Positions 1-7,221 of a DNA stretch of 21,031 nucleotides are shown here, piece after piece; the stretch's first letter is position 1; every line of letters starts with the position of its first letter. Source of the stretch: CS1-C013 sp964353745 (lineage in GTDB: Archaea; Aenigmatarchaeota; Aenigmatarchaeia; Aenigmatarchaeales; Aenigmatarchaeaceae); contig CAYGWD010000018.1 of the NCBI GenBank assembly GCA_964353745.1, forward strand, positions 1 through 21,031. Direction: 5' to 3'. The notes beneath the pieces are model-generated. The model saw only the letters and a list, made by a program, of their open reading frames with translations. It was not told the origin of the DNA and made no database searches. The translations under genes and the position numbers were made by a program.

Positions 1-1
1 T

Positions 2-400
2 ACAGGTTCAGATGATCTAGACGTAATACTATTTGACAGTGCTACTACACCAATACTTGGTGATAAAGTCGTAATTCACGTTGAGATAAATCATTGTGAC
101 GACTATTTCAATCTAAATCCAATAAAACCAAGATGGGATTTAGATCCATTCATGGCAAACTACGATCCTTGGATGGATGACAAATCTATTGGCGCAACAC
201 GTCATATTGTAGATTGGCAAACGACCACCACATTTGGTGATCCTAATCCAGGAATAGACGTGCCATACATCTTAGTAATTCCATCTCCTAATTGGATTCC
301 ACCAGGTGAGGGAGTAAAAATAACAACACCATACCAATATTTCGATGACTACTACAGATCATTGGGTGTTTCACATCCACAGTGGTACTTGGGCATATAG
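2..400 (+). CDS. C-terminal part of an LruC-domain-like secreted protein (5' end outside window)
   Basis: The frame is open from the window edge to a TAG at 398-400, giving about 132 residues with no credible internal start, so this is the end of a longer gene. The segment LDVILFDSATTPILGDKV, then HVEIN, WDLDPF, and near the end YILVIPSPNWIPPGEGVKIT followed by HPQWYLGI, resembles the end of LruC-type domains: a beta-rich core, then a V(I)P..W..P.EGV.I motif, then a short Pro/Trp tail. LruC domains occur in secreted or surface proteins of bacteria and archaea; their biochemical role is poorly known. No membrane anchor is visible at the C terminus. It lies upstream of a dedicated signal peptidase on the same strand but is separated from it by a terminator, so it is probably a separate transcript of the same surface locus. 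The family call is from motif resemblance only. Confidence 0.6.
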   Translation, partial: TGSDDLDVILFDSATTPILGDKVVIHVEINHCDDYFNLNPIKPRWDLDPFMANYDPWMDDKSIGATRHIVDWQTTTTFGDPNPGIDVPYILVIPSPNWIPPGEGVKITTPYQYFDDYYRSLGVSHPQWYLGI

Positions 401-409
401 CTTTAGCAT

Positions 410-446
410 GGTGGCTAGTAACCACCTTCCCTTTTTATTTTTTATT
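410..446 (+). terminator. Stem-loop plus T-rich terminator after the LruC-like gene
   Basis: GGTGG at 410-414 pairs with CCACC at 422-426 around a 7-nt loop. The stem is followed directly by a pyrimidine/T-rich run (ttccctttttatttttt). It starts 10 nt after the stop codon. Archaeal terminators mainly need the T-run; the hairpin is an extra. Confidence 0.6.
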
Positions 447-478
447 AAATTTTATAAAATCCGTAAAAAGATGAATGA

Positions 479-2605
479 ATGAAAAAAAGCGATGTCGTAT
501 TAATGGTGTTTTTGGTATTTTCTGTATTCCTATTCATAGCCTCAAGATTGGGAGCAAGTAACTTTCTTGTGGTATTAAGCGGAAGCATGGAACCAACCAT
601 AAACATGGGTGATATGGTTGTAACAACGCCCATAACTTCTAATGCCATAAAAGTTGGTGACATAGTAGCATTTAATGATGGTAAAGAATTTCCAATAACT
701 CATCGAGTCATTAATATAACCGAGGGCGGTTTCATAACTAAAGGTGATGCAAATGAAGATCCAGACCCTATGGTAAGAAGCAGTAGCAGTGTGGTCGGAA
801 AAATTGTTTTCTGGGTTCCTTTTGCAGGTTATCTTGTTTATTTTGCTAGAGGGATTTACGGTTTATTGATTTTAATTATTGTGCCTGGTTTTATTTTAAT
901 AATATCTGAAATAAAAAACATATTCGGATATGTTAATGAAGATAAAATCAAAAAAAGAAAGATAGGAAAATCAAACAGATTGTTTCGTTCAATAATTCTG
1001 ATTCTTTCCTTCAGCTTGCTAGCTTCACAAGCAATTATTTTTTCATCCAATGGTATCACAGGTGCTTACTTTTCTGATGTTGAAACAGGTAGCGGTAATT
1101 TCGTTGCTTGGATTCAAGAAACACCATCAACTACAATAAACAAGTGGTGGTCTGATACAAACTTCACTCCAATGTCGGATATCATGTATAACAACATATT
1201 TTACATTGTTACTAAAAAAACAGGAGAAATCACATCTACAAATCCTGGCGGATTTTTCATTAACATTAACGTTAGCAATGTTCCTGCAACAAGTTCATTA
1301 ACAATAACTGATACCATCACAGGAGAAATATTGCCAACAGGAGATTTTGTTGAATGGCCTTCTTATCTACATGTCTTATTAGATGGAAGCGAGATAACAA
1401 ACAAGTTTGATTATACTTTTGATGGAAAAACTTTGACTATTAATCTTAAAACTGGAGAATCTATTCCTGGAGGAAATCTTTACGCCTGGTTCCATGTCAA
1501 ATATGCATTAAAAGGAACCATAGCAAGTGTAACCAACTATCCGCGTCCTTACACAAATGTAGTTTCTATAAACATAGATGGCAATACCTATTCCAGCTCA
1601 CCTGCTGTTTTAACAGGACAGTTGAAAAAAGAAGATGTTGAAGAAAAGGGAGAGAAATTTGAAACACCTTTGCTAGGAGGCGGTTTTAGTGGTTCGTCAT
1701 ACCAAAGCACTGAAACCATCCAAAATAATTCTACAAATGAAACTTTAGATTTGACATCTCCTATTTGGTCGGACAATTTTATTAACTCAACATTGGCAGG
1801 AACAGAAGTTCAACACTCTGTTCTTTGGAGCGATGATGCCGGACTTTCAGGTTATATCTTCTCTTTTGACAATTGCGAAGACTTGATGATAAATGACACT
1901 TGGACTCCATTTGAAGGCAATTGGTCAAATGTAACCAAGACTATAAATTCAACCCTAGGATGCACAATAAAATGGATGGTTTATGCTAATGATACTTCTA
2001 ATAACTGGAATGCTACTGATTTGTTTAGCTATACAACTTCAGAAATCATTCCTGAAGAAAACACAACAACAGATGTCACAAATCACTATAATTACTCTGA
2101 TACAACGAATAACAAATTATTCTATGCTGGCAACAAAAGCTCGGAACAGTATCCTGAAATCTCTTTAGATCCTTTTTACGGGAATGAAGCCAATTCAGAA
2201 CAATATTTAACAACTTTAAGCTATGAAAGTGGGATTTGCGATAACACTAAATGTGTTAATCATTCTGATATGGCTTCAGGGTATAACAAAGCTGTTTGGC
2301 ATTCATTCATTTTCAAAATAAATGAAAATGTTAGTGATATTAAAAACATCAACATTAGTTGGGCAGGCTACTCAGAATCGAATTTGATAGACAGTAAATT
2401 CAGAGTAATAAATAGTACTGGATACGAAGATGTGTCAAACATAACGAATGAAAATCAAATTTACATTTTTAACATAACTTCTAACTTTGAAAATTATTTG
2501 AACTCTACAAATTATATTCGCTTTCAAGTTTGGGCTTTGACAGATAGTTTGTCTGATTCAATAAATTTGTGGACAGATTTTGTTAGCGTTACTGTAACAA
2601 CTTAA
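479..2605 (+). CDS. Signal peptidase I (S26B, SipW-like) fused to a SipW-tag surface protein
   Basis: The 708-aa product has an N-terminal TM helix (about 6-26), then the signal peptidase motif SGSMEPT with nucleophile Ser36, His75 in PITHRV, and Asp90/Asp94 in TKGDANEDPD. This is the Ser/His/Asp layout of the archaeal/ER (SEC11) and Bacillus SipW type. A TM stretch at 105-143 closes the protease, which here is about 150 residues. A basic run (KKRKIGKSNRLFR, 158-170), a hydrophobic helix (171-190) and GAYFSDVETGSGNF (195-208) follow: a complete SipW-dependent type signal segment inside the protein. The remaining 500 residues are extracellular-looking: beta-rich, full of N-x-S/T sequons, with an Ig-like unit (about 424-522, SPIW...STLAG...GLSGYIFSF...VYANDTSNNW) of a kind I recall from DPANN surface proteins. 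The next gene, 82 nt downstream, encodes a matching substrate. Self-processing is inference. ATG 479 is preceded by no clear RBS. Confidence 0.88.
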   Translation: MKKSDVVLMVFLVFSVFLFIASRLGASNFLVVLSGSMEPTINMGDMVVTTPITSNAIKVGDIVAFNDGKEFPITHRVINITEGGFITKGDANEDPDPMVRSSSSVVGKIVFWVPFAGYLVYFARGIYGLLILIIVPGFILIISEIKNIFGYVNEDKIKKRKIGKSNRLFRSIILILSFSLLASQAIIFSSNGITGAYFSDVETGSGNFVAWIQETPSTTINKWWSDTNFTPMSDIMYNNIFYIVTKKTGEITSTNPGGFFININVSNVPATSSLTITDTITGEILPTGDFVEWPSYLHVLLDGSEITNKFDYTFDGKTLTINLKTGESIPGGNLYAWFHVKYALKGTIASVTNYPRPYTNVVSINIDGNTYSSSPAVLTGQLKKEDVEEKGEKFETPLLGGGFSGSSYQSTETIQNNSTNETLDLTSPIWSDNFINSTLAGTEVQHSVLWSDDAGLSGYIFSFDNCEDLMINDTWTPFEGNWSNVTKTINSTLGCTIKWMVYANDTSNNWNATDLFSYTTSEIIPEENTTTDVTNHYNYSDTTNNKLFYAGNKSSEQYPEISLDPFYGNEANSEQYLTTLSYESGICDNTKCVNHSDMASGYNKAVWHSFIFKINENVSDIKNINISWAGYSESNLIDSKFRVINSTGYEDVSNITNENQIYIFNITSNFENYLNSTNYIRFQVWALTDSLSDSINLWTDFVSVTVTT

Positions 2606-2687
2606 ATGCCGAGGAGGGGCGCTATAACAAGACGACCGTTGGTTAGTCTTGCTCGAAAGAGTAAATACCCAAATAAAAGGTGAAAAA
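2606..2687 (+). promoter_or_regulatory. GC-rich, structured leader between the protease fusion and the TasA-like gene
   Basis: The first 50 nt (2606-2655) are about 56% G+C, well above the surrounding AT-rich DNA. CAAGAC (2628-2633) pairs with GTCTTG (2646-2651), with an inner ACC/GGT pairing. CTC-GAAA-GAG (2652-2661) forms a GNRA-capped hairpin. GGG near 2617-2619 can pair with CCC at 2668-2670 and close both into a three-way arrangement. It ends at the RBS of the next gene. It matches no riboswitch class I recognise. It also contains a 25-codon frame starting directly after the previous stop (ATG 2606, TGA 2681-2683, MPRRGAITRR...), so a leader peptide is the alternative reading. Confidence 0.4.
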
Positions 2688-4391
2688 ATGAAAACAAAGA
2701 TTTTAATAAGTTTAATAACATTAAGCTTAGTTTCAGCGTTGTTAGGAGGGATAGGAACTTACGCGTATTTCACTGACATAGAAAAGTCAACAGGTAATAC
2801 ATTTACTGCAGGTACATTAGATTTGCTAGTAGATATAGACGGCACAATTTATAATCCGTTAGACAGACCAATATTTTCTTTGACGGACATCAAGCCTGGC
2901 GATCATGGAGAAAAGACATTAAGTCTTCATGTAGACAATAATGCATGTGAATTTGTAACAGTTGATTTAACAAGTGATTTAGAAAATGGTTGTACAGTTC
3001 CAGAAAAGCAGGTTGAGACAGATTGTTTAACAGACCCAGATGGTGAATTAAACGATAATATACATTTCACGATTTGGAATGATGAAGGTGATATTCAAGG
3101 TTGGCAATGTGGAAATACAAGAGCATGTGCAGCTGATCCAAAGGAAGGAAACAATATAAAGGATGGTACGTATGAAAATACTCTTGTTCAAGGAACACTT
3201 ACAGAAGATAAAGCTTGGTCAATTGGAGAATTGAAAGCAAGTACAGTCTACTATTATGGTGTTGCTTGGGAATTGCCATTAAATGTAGGAAACATCATTC
3301 AAAGTGACAGCTTTGATGGGGATTTGATAATAAGAGTAGACCAAAAGAGAAATCTTTACCCAGACGGTTGTCCAACCACAGGAACATTTGAATGTACAAG
3401 TAATGCACAATGCGATGATAACAATGTTTGTACAGATGATGTTTGTGTAAATGGAAAATGTCAGAGTTCACATAATACAAATCCATGCGATGACGGTAAT
3501 GCGTGCACTACAGGCGATACATGTTCAAATGGCATTTGTACTGGTACCAATATCTGTGGAGAAACGGTTTGCAACGATGGTTTAGATAATGATGGAGATA
3601 TGACGACTGATTGTGAAGATTCTGATTGTGCCAATGAACCTTATTGTACCGGTGCTCTTTGCGGTGATGGGATTTGCGGTCCTAGTGAAAATTATCTGAC
3701 TTGCCCAGCCGATTGCCCTTCTGAAGATATTGACGGCGATGGCTATACAGTGGCTCAAGGTGATTGCGATGATTCCAATCCAACTATACATCCTGGAGCA
3801 GTGGAACTTTGCAATGGTTTAGATGATGACTGTGATAACATTATAGACGATGGCGATCCAAATGGAGGCGCAGCTTGTAACACAGGTCAACCAGGTGTCT
3901 GCTCAGCTGGTACTCAACATTGTCAAAACGGAGCACTGCACTGTGTTCAAAACATTCAGCCTTCACCAGAACTTTGCAACGGATTAGACGATGACTGCGA
4001 TGGTATGGTTGATGAAGGTGATCCTGGTGGCGGCGGTGCTTGTAATACAGGATTGTTAGGAATTTGTGCTGCAGGTACAATTCATTGTCAAAACGGAGCA
4101 CTTCAGTGTGTTCAAAATGTTCAAGCAACAACAGAGATTTGTAACAATGATTTAGATGATGACTGCGATGGTGTAGTTGATGAAGAATGTCTTTGCAGCC
4201 CAGGTTGTTATCCACATTGGATTGGTGATGGTTGGTGTGATGAAGTATGTAACAACGCAGCCTGTAACTGGGATGGCGGAGACTGTGATTGCAGCCCAGG
4301 TTGTTATCCACATTGGATTGGTGATGGTTGGTGTGATTCAGTGTGTAACAACGAAGCTTGCAACTGGGATGGTGGAGACTGTCTTCCATAA
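2688..4391 (+). CDS. TasA/camelysin-like secreted protein with Cys-rich, MopE-like and two LNR (Notch) repeats
   Basis: I start at ATG 2688 because AGGTGA (2678-2683) lies 4 nt before it; an in-frame TTG 39 nt upstream is ignored. The 567-aa product opens with a SipW-dependent type signal peptide: hydrophobic 4-22, then GTYAYFTDIEKSTGNTFTAG, and a beta-sandwich to about 227 as in TasA, CalY/camelysin and archaeal bundling pilins. Next come disintegrin-like Cys repeats (about 234-300), MopE-type metal-binding motifs (DIDGDGY...DCDDSNPTIHPGA...CNGLDDDCD, about 347-396; again near 439 and 484), and two LNR repeats beginning at Cys503 and Cys535 (CNN..CNWDGGDC). LNR and MopE motifs bind Ca2+ or other metals in known proteins. 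There is no C-terminal anchor. The upstream fused signal peptidase is its likely processing enzyme. A role as a matrix or fibre subunit is inferred from the family. Confidence 0.85.
   Translation: MKTKILISLITLSLVSALLGGIGTYAYFTDIEKSTGNTFTAGTLDLLVDIDGTIYNPLDRPIFSLTDIKPGDHGEKTLSLHVDNNACEFVTVDLTSDLENGCTVPEKQVETDCLTDPDGELNDNIHFTIWNDEGDIQGWQCGNTRACAADPKEGNNIKDGTYENTLVQGTLTEDKAWSIGELKASTVYYYGVAWELPLNVGNIIQSDSFDGDLIIRVDQKRNLYPDGCPTTGTFECTSNAQCDDNNVCTDDVCVNGKCQSSHNTNPCDDGNACTTGDTCSNGICTGTNICGETVCNDGLDNDGDMTTDCEDSDCANEPYCTGALCGDGICGPSENYLTCPADCPSEDIDGDGYTVAQGDCDDSNPTIHPGAVELCNGLDDDCDNIIDDGDPNGGAACNTGQPGVCSAGTQHCQNGALHCVQNIQPSPELCNGLDDDCDGMVDEGDPGGGGACNTGLLGICAAGTIHCQNGALQCVQNVQATTEICNNDLDDDCDGVVDEECLCSPGCYPHWIGDGWCDEVCNNAACNWDGGDCDCSPGCYPHWIGDGWCDSVCNNEACNWDGGDCLP
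4194..4385 (+). repeat. Tandem 96-bp duplication encoding the two LNR repeats
   Basis: Two in-frame units of 96 nt (32 aa) start at 4194 and 4290 with the same TGCAGCCCAGGTTGTTATCC. The first half is identical; the few differences in the second half are mostly synonymous, plus Glu-Val/Ser-Val and Ala/Glu changes. This suggests a recent duplication or gene conversion. Confidence 0.9.
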
Positions 4392-4457
4392 TTAACTATA
4401 TTTTCCCTTTTTCTTTTTAATTATATTTTTAAGAACTTTTCTATCTATAATTGAATT
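4392..4457 (+). terminator. T-rich terminator and short spacer after the TasA-like gene
   Basis: The sequence after the stop includes attttccctttttcttttt (about 4399-4418) and a second T-rich run, with no stable hairpin. This fits an archaeal oligo-T terminator. The promoter of the following gene must lie in the AT-rich rest (ttatatttttaag, about 4420-4432). Confidence 0.5.
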
Positions 4458-5273
4458 ATGAGAAAAGAATATGTTGGAGAGGTAGATCAACTAGTTGGCT
4501 TTTCTTATTTCAGTTCAAAAGATCAAAAGTTAAGAAGGATTTATGCAACAGACATGTTCAAAGGTGCATTGATTAGCTCAAAAACTAATGGCGGCTTAGA
4601 AGATTTGATTTATCCTTATTCTTTAAATGAACTGGAAAATGCTTTAGAAAAATCTGGAAGAAAACAAGTCTTAAATCCAGAGATATTAGGGGTTGTACAT
4701 TCTGGCGTTAATGCGAAATTATCAAAAGTATACAGAGGATTTGTAGGATCAATGTCGTTCGAAGAGGTACCAGTTCATTTTGTAAACATAAGAAATGCTC
4801 ATGATTTTGAAAGGGTTGAAATGTTCTGTGATTGTAAGAAGCAATCTAAAAGAAGGTATGCAAGCGAAGTTCGGGCTGTACCTTTAAAGAGATATTGGAA
4901 TTTAAAAGAAAATCCTTTTTCTGAGAGTACATGTCCTCATATTTGTGCTGTTGATTCTAACTTACGTAAAACTACAGGTGCTAACATTTTTGGTTTAAGC
5001 GATGGGTTAAATTATATAAAACCTTATTTGTTATCGTATATAGACTTTATTAAAAGATTTCCAAAATTACCGGATTATGTCCCAGACTTTGCTTATGCTT
5101 ATAAATCTTCAATGTTTGGTGATGCAAAAAAGCAAATCAATGATATAAGAAGAAAGAATGATTTAAATGAATTGGAGATGTACTCAAATCCATACTTGAA
5201 GACGTACATCATAGATAAAATGGGAGTTAGCGAAGAAGTTATGAAAGAGATTGTTGGAATTGTCGGTTACTAA
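4458..5273 (+). CDS. Unknown protein with a CxC...CxHxC metal-site candidate
   Basis: The product is 271 aa, with no signal peptide or TM segment, so it is probably cytoplasmic. I do not recognise the family. Cys124-x-Cys126 and Cys159-x-His161-x-Cys163 (FCDCKK ... STCPHICAV) could form a zinc site. The order CxC...CxH recalls SWIM zinc fingers, but the 32-residue gap is longer than the usual SWIM spacing. The region between is basic (KKQSKRRYASEVRAVPLKRYW), which would suit nucleic-acid contact. The C-terminal third is helical and charged. An AT-rich TATA-like element lies about 25-35 nt before ATG 4458. Its stop abuts that of the convergent YchF-like gene with no gap. Confidence 0.7.
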   Translation: MRKEYVGEVDQLVGFSYFSSKDQKLRRIYATDMFKGALISSKTNGGLEDLIYPYSLNELENALEKSGRKQVLNPEILGVVHSGVNAKLSKVYRGFVGSMSFEEVPVHFVNIRNAHDFERVEMFCDCKKQSKRRYASEVRAVPLKRYWNLKENPFSESTCPHICAVDSNLRKTTGANIFGLSDGLNYIKPYLLSYIDFIKRFPKLPDYVPDFAYAYKSSMFGDAKKQINDIRRKNDLNELEMYSNPYLKTYIIDKMGVSEEVMKEIVGIVGY

Positions 5274-6410
5274 TCATTTAGCGGCAGACCGAATAGAAAT
5301 GATGTCTCCATTCTTTAACACATAGTCAGCGGAGACTCTCTTCTTTGTCTTTGCGTCAACTGCTCCGATGAACCTGCTGCCAATGTCCGTATGAATCTTA
5401 AAGGCCAAATCCAAAGCAGTCGAACCAGGTGGCATGAGGAATGCGTCTGGCAAAACATTGTTTTTCTTGTCAGAGAATTTGTGCTCGTTCTCCACCGGAT
5501 ATACTGCTACGTATTTCATAAATTCGAACACAGCTTTGTTCAAACATTCCTGGACACCCGTAGAACCATACCTATCTAGTATTTTTGTTTTTATCAATTG
5601 CAATGCAAGCTTTTGCTTATCGTTCAATTCCTTTTTGATCACAAAGTCTTTGCTTCCCGGAATATATTCTATAAAACCAACTTTGGCAGCGGTCCTCAAG
5701 GCAGTCTCAGCTTCCGCAGAGCAAGGTATTATTGTCAGATGCGGAAAGTCTTTTCTCATCTTCTTAATGTTCTCTTCAGCTCTTGGCAAGTCGATCTTGT
5801 TAGCAGCTATTAGCATTGGTTTCGAGAGCTTTCTAAGTTCTCTTGCAAATTTTTCTATATCATCTAGATTAATTCTATCCATAACATCTTTGACGTGCTT
5901 GTCCCTTATGCCTAGGCCGGCTAGTATTCCGCTAGCTTTGCTCTCGTCCTTGATTTTCTCCAAGTTTCTTTTAATAATGTCAGCGAACCATAAATCAATT
6001 TCATTTTCTAAGAACTTTACATCTTCCGAGGGGTCATGGCCTTCTGTTGCTTGGCCTTCTGAATCAGTTGTTCCTGACGCGTCCACGATGTGAATGAGCA
6101 TGTCAGCCTGTATTATGTCATTAAGGAATTGGTTGCCTAAACCGCGGCCTTCATGCGCTCCGGGAATCAAACCAGCAATGTCCCATAGCTTGACAGGTAC
6201 TAATCTCACACCGTTTATGCATTGCGAGTTTCTCGGGTTGCATTTTATTTTTAATTCGATGCAAGGGCAAGGAACTGTTACGTAAGACACGCCGACGTTC
6301 GGCTTGATCGTGCAGAATATCCTGTTCGATATCTCTACGTCTATCATCGTCGCTGCCTTGAAAAAGCTTGACTTGCCTACGTTTGTCTTGCCGCATATGG
6401 CTATTTCCAT
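5274..6410 (-). CDS. YchF/OLA1-like TGS-domain GTPase (archaeal type)
   Basis: The start is ATG at 6410-6408, with GAGGAGAT at 6421-6414 three nt before it; this places the P-loop at the N terminus as in the family and discards an 18-residue upstream extension. The 378-aa product has G1 GKTNVGKS (7-14), G3 DIAG (77-80) followed by the Obg-family LIPGAHEGRGLG, G4 NKID (204-207), a helical insert between G3 and G4, and a C-terminal TGS domain (about 311-378, PPGSTALDLAFKIH ... LKNGDIISI). YchF/OLA1 proteins bind ribosomes and hydrolyse nucleotides; bacterial and eukaryotic members have NxxE at G4 and prefer ATP, whereas NKID here predicts GTP. The length matches archaeal members (about 390). 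It is the second gene of a coupled pair with a small membrane protein. Confidence 0.9.
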   Translation of the reverse strand: MEIAICGKTNVGKSSFFKAATMIDVEISNRIFCTIKPNVGVSYVTVPCPCIELKIKCNPRNSQCINGVRLVPVKLWDIAGLIPGAHEGRGLGNQFLNDIIQADMLIHIVDASGTTDSEGQATEGHDPSEDVKFLENEIDLWFADIIKRNLEKIKDESKASGILAGLGIRDKHVKDVMDRINLDDIEKFARELRKLSKPMLIAANKIDLPRAEENIKKMRKDFPHLTIIPCSAEAETALRTAAKVGFIEYIPGSKDFVIKKELNDKQKLALQLIKTKILDRYGSTGVQECLNKAVFEFMKYVAVYPVENEHKFSDKKNNVLPDAFLMPPGSTALDLAFKIHTDIGSRFIGAVDAKTKKRVSADYVLKNGDIISIRSAAK

Positions 6411-6411
6411 A

Positions 6412-6660
6412 TTATCTCCTCGTTTTATGAATCGTATATATAATTTCAAAAAGAACCAAAACAATCAGGCATAAGTTAACTGAAAAAAATACCATATCAT
6501 TATTTTGGTAGGCATATACCGTCAGTAAGACGGTGCTGGTTATGTAAATAAAGGCGAACTTTAGGTCAATTAATGACTTGTGCCTCTTCACTGACTCGTA
6601 AGTTTCAAACAGCCAGGCTGCTAAAAGCAGTATCGCACCAGCAATTCCTATTTCTATCAT
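6412..6660 (-). CDS. Small three-helix membrane protein, SemiSWEET/PQ-loop-like
   Basis: The 82-aa product from ATG 6660 has three hydrophobic helices (about 3-18, 37-52, 57-76). The first is followed by ETYESVKRHKSL, placed like the PQ-loop motif (P-Q-x-x-K-x-x-K-x-K-S) of SemiSWEETs but without the Pro-Gln. An Asn in the third helix (SVNLCL) matches the conserved SemiSWEET Asn. Length and topology fit SemiSWEET sugar transporters, which work as dimers, but similarity is weak and other PQ-loop-like families are possible. A TATA-like ATTATAAG lies about 28 nt upstream (near 6688), so the mRNA is probably leaderless; a TTG three codons upstream is less likely. Its last codons (AGG AGA TAA) double as the RBS of the downstream YchF-like gene. 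Confidence 0.55.
   Translation of the reverse strand: MIEIGIAGAILLLAAWLFETYESVKRHKSLIDLKFAFIYITSTVLLTVYAYQNNDMVFFSVNLCLIVLVLFEIIYTIHKTRR
6414..6421 (-). promoter_or_regulatory. Ribosome binding site of the YchF-like gene inside the preceding gene
   Basis: GAGGAGAT (minus strand, 6421 to 6414) overlaps the last Arg-Arg codons and the first base of the stop of the SemiSWEET-like gene and sits three nt before ATG 6410. It fixes the start of the GTPase and implies translational coupling. Confidence 0.8.
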
Positions 6661-6669
6661 TCGAACCAA

Positions 6670-6907
6670 CCTTTATATTCAACTTATAATAACTTATACT
6701 TTTTTATAAATGGTAATTATATAAAAAATATCATATAGAAGAAAATTTGTTTTTTTATTAAAAAGTTGTTTCATATAGATAATTTCATTTCTCGTATGGA
6801 AAAATATGAGTTTTGATGAATTTTTCAGTAGGATAGATTGAGTTATGCGGTGGAAAATGATGATACAGTTTTAAATATAGATTTACATAATTATTGTTGG
6901 TGATAAA
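6670..6907. promoter_or_regulatory. 238-bp divergent promoter region
   Basis: This AT-rich spacer separates the minus-strand membrane protein gene from the plus-strand small gene. For the minus gene, TATA-like ATTATAAG is near 6684-6692. For the plus gene, TTTTAAATATAG (6869-6880) is the TATA-like box and GGTGAT (6899-6904) is the RBS, so the leader is very short. GATAATTTCATTT at 6778-6790 recurs at 7160-7172. I see no gene or RNA in the rest. Confidence 0.55.
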
Positions 6908-7117
6908 ATGGCAGAAAATGATGGTAGAAAAAGAATGGGAGACTCTGTTGGAAAACCATTTGTTATAGGCAACGGAGACGAAGGAAGAGAAGGAACAGAT
7001 GGAAGAATTTTACCAGTATATTCAATTGGTGGTGGGACAGAAGGAAAACCAATTTACACAATAGGTGAAAATATCGGAGCTGGGACTGTTCACAAAGCTG
7101 CTGAAGTTTCAGATTAG
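6908..7117 (+). CDS. Small Gly-rich protein of unknown function
   Basis: The 69-aa product starts at ATG 6908 with GGTGAT three nt away, which supports it as a real gene. It is hydrophilic, Gly/Glu/Asp-rich and has no TM segment. A loose internal repeat is visible: GKPFVIGNGDEG, LPVYSIGGGTEG and GKPIYTIGENIGAG, each a short beta-like V/Y-x-I-G unit with a Gly-rich turn. I recognise no family. It is flanked on both sides by copies of the GATAATTTCATTT motif. It could be a small structural or partner protein, or a disordered one. Confidence 0.6.
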   Translation: MAENDGRKRMGDSVGKPFVIGNGDEGREGTDGRILPVYSIGGGTEGKPIYTIGENIGAGTVHKAAEVSD

Positions 7118-7190
7118 TTCTAATAAATGTTCAAAAAATCTAAACTAGCTGTTTCCCATGATAATTTCATTTATTTTTCATTTCATTAAT

Positions 7191-7198
7191 TATAAATA
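7191..7198 (+). promoter_or_regulatory. TATA box of the NusA-like gene
   Basis: TATAAATA centred about 27 nt before ATG 7222 predicts a leaderless transcript and supports that start. Confidence 0.65.
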
Positions 7199-7221
7199 CC
7201 GCTTATAATAATATAATCTTT

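Noticed and set aside
2606..2687. tRNA gene or ribosomal protein S7 fragment
   Set aside because: There is no cloverleaf with anticodon and T-loop consensus. The peptide MPRRGAITRR recalls some S7 N termini, but the rest does not continue as S7 and ends after 25 codons.
3841..4389. Open 182-codon frame on the minus strand, His/Leu-rich
   Set aside because: It is antisense to the repeat region of the TasA/LNR protein; its His and Leu richness mirrors the Asp/Cys-rich repeat codons, and it has no promoter or RBS.
5434..6093. 219-codon plus-strand frame inside the YchF-like gene
   Set aside because: It is a shadow of a well-supported GTPase on the other strand; its Ser/Leu/Phe-rich composition is typical of an antisense frame and no promoter or RBS precedes it.
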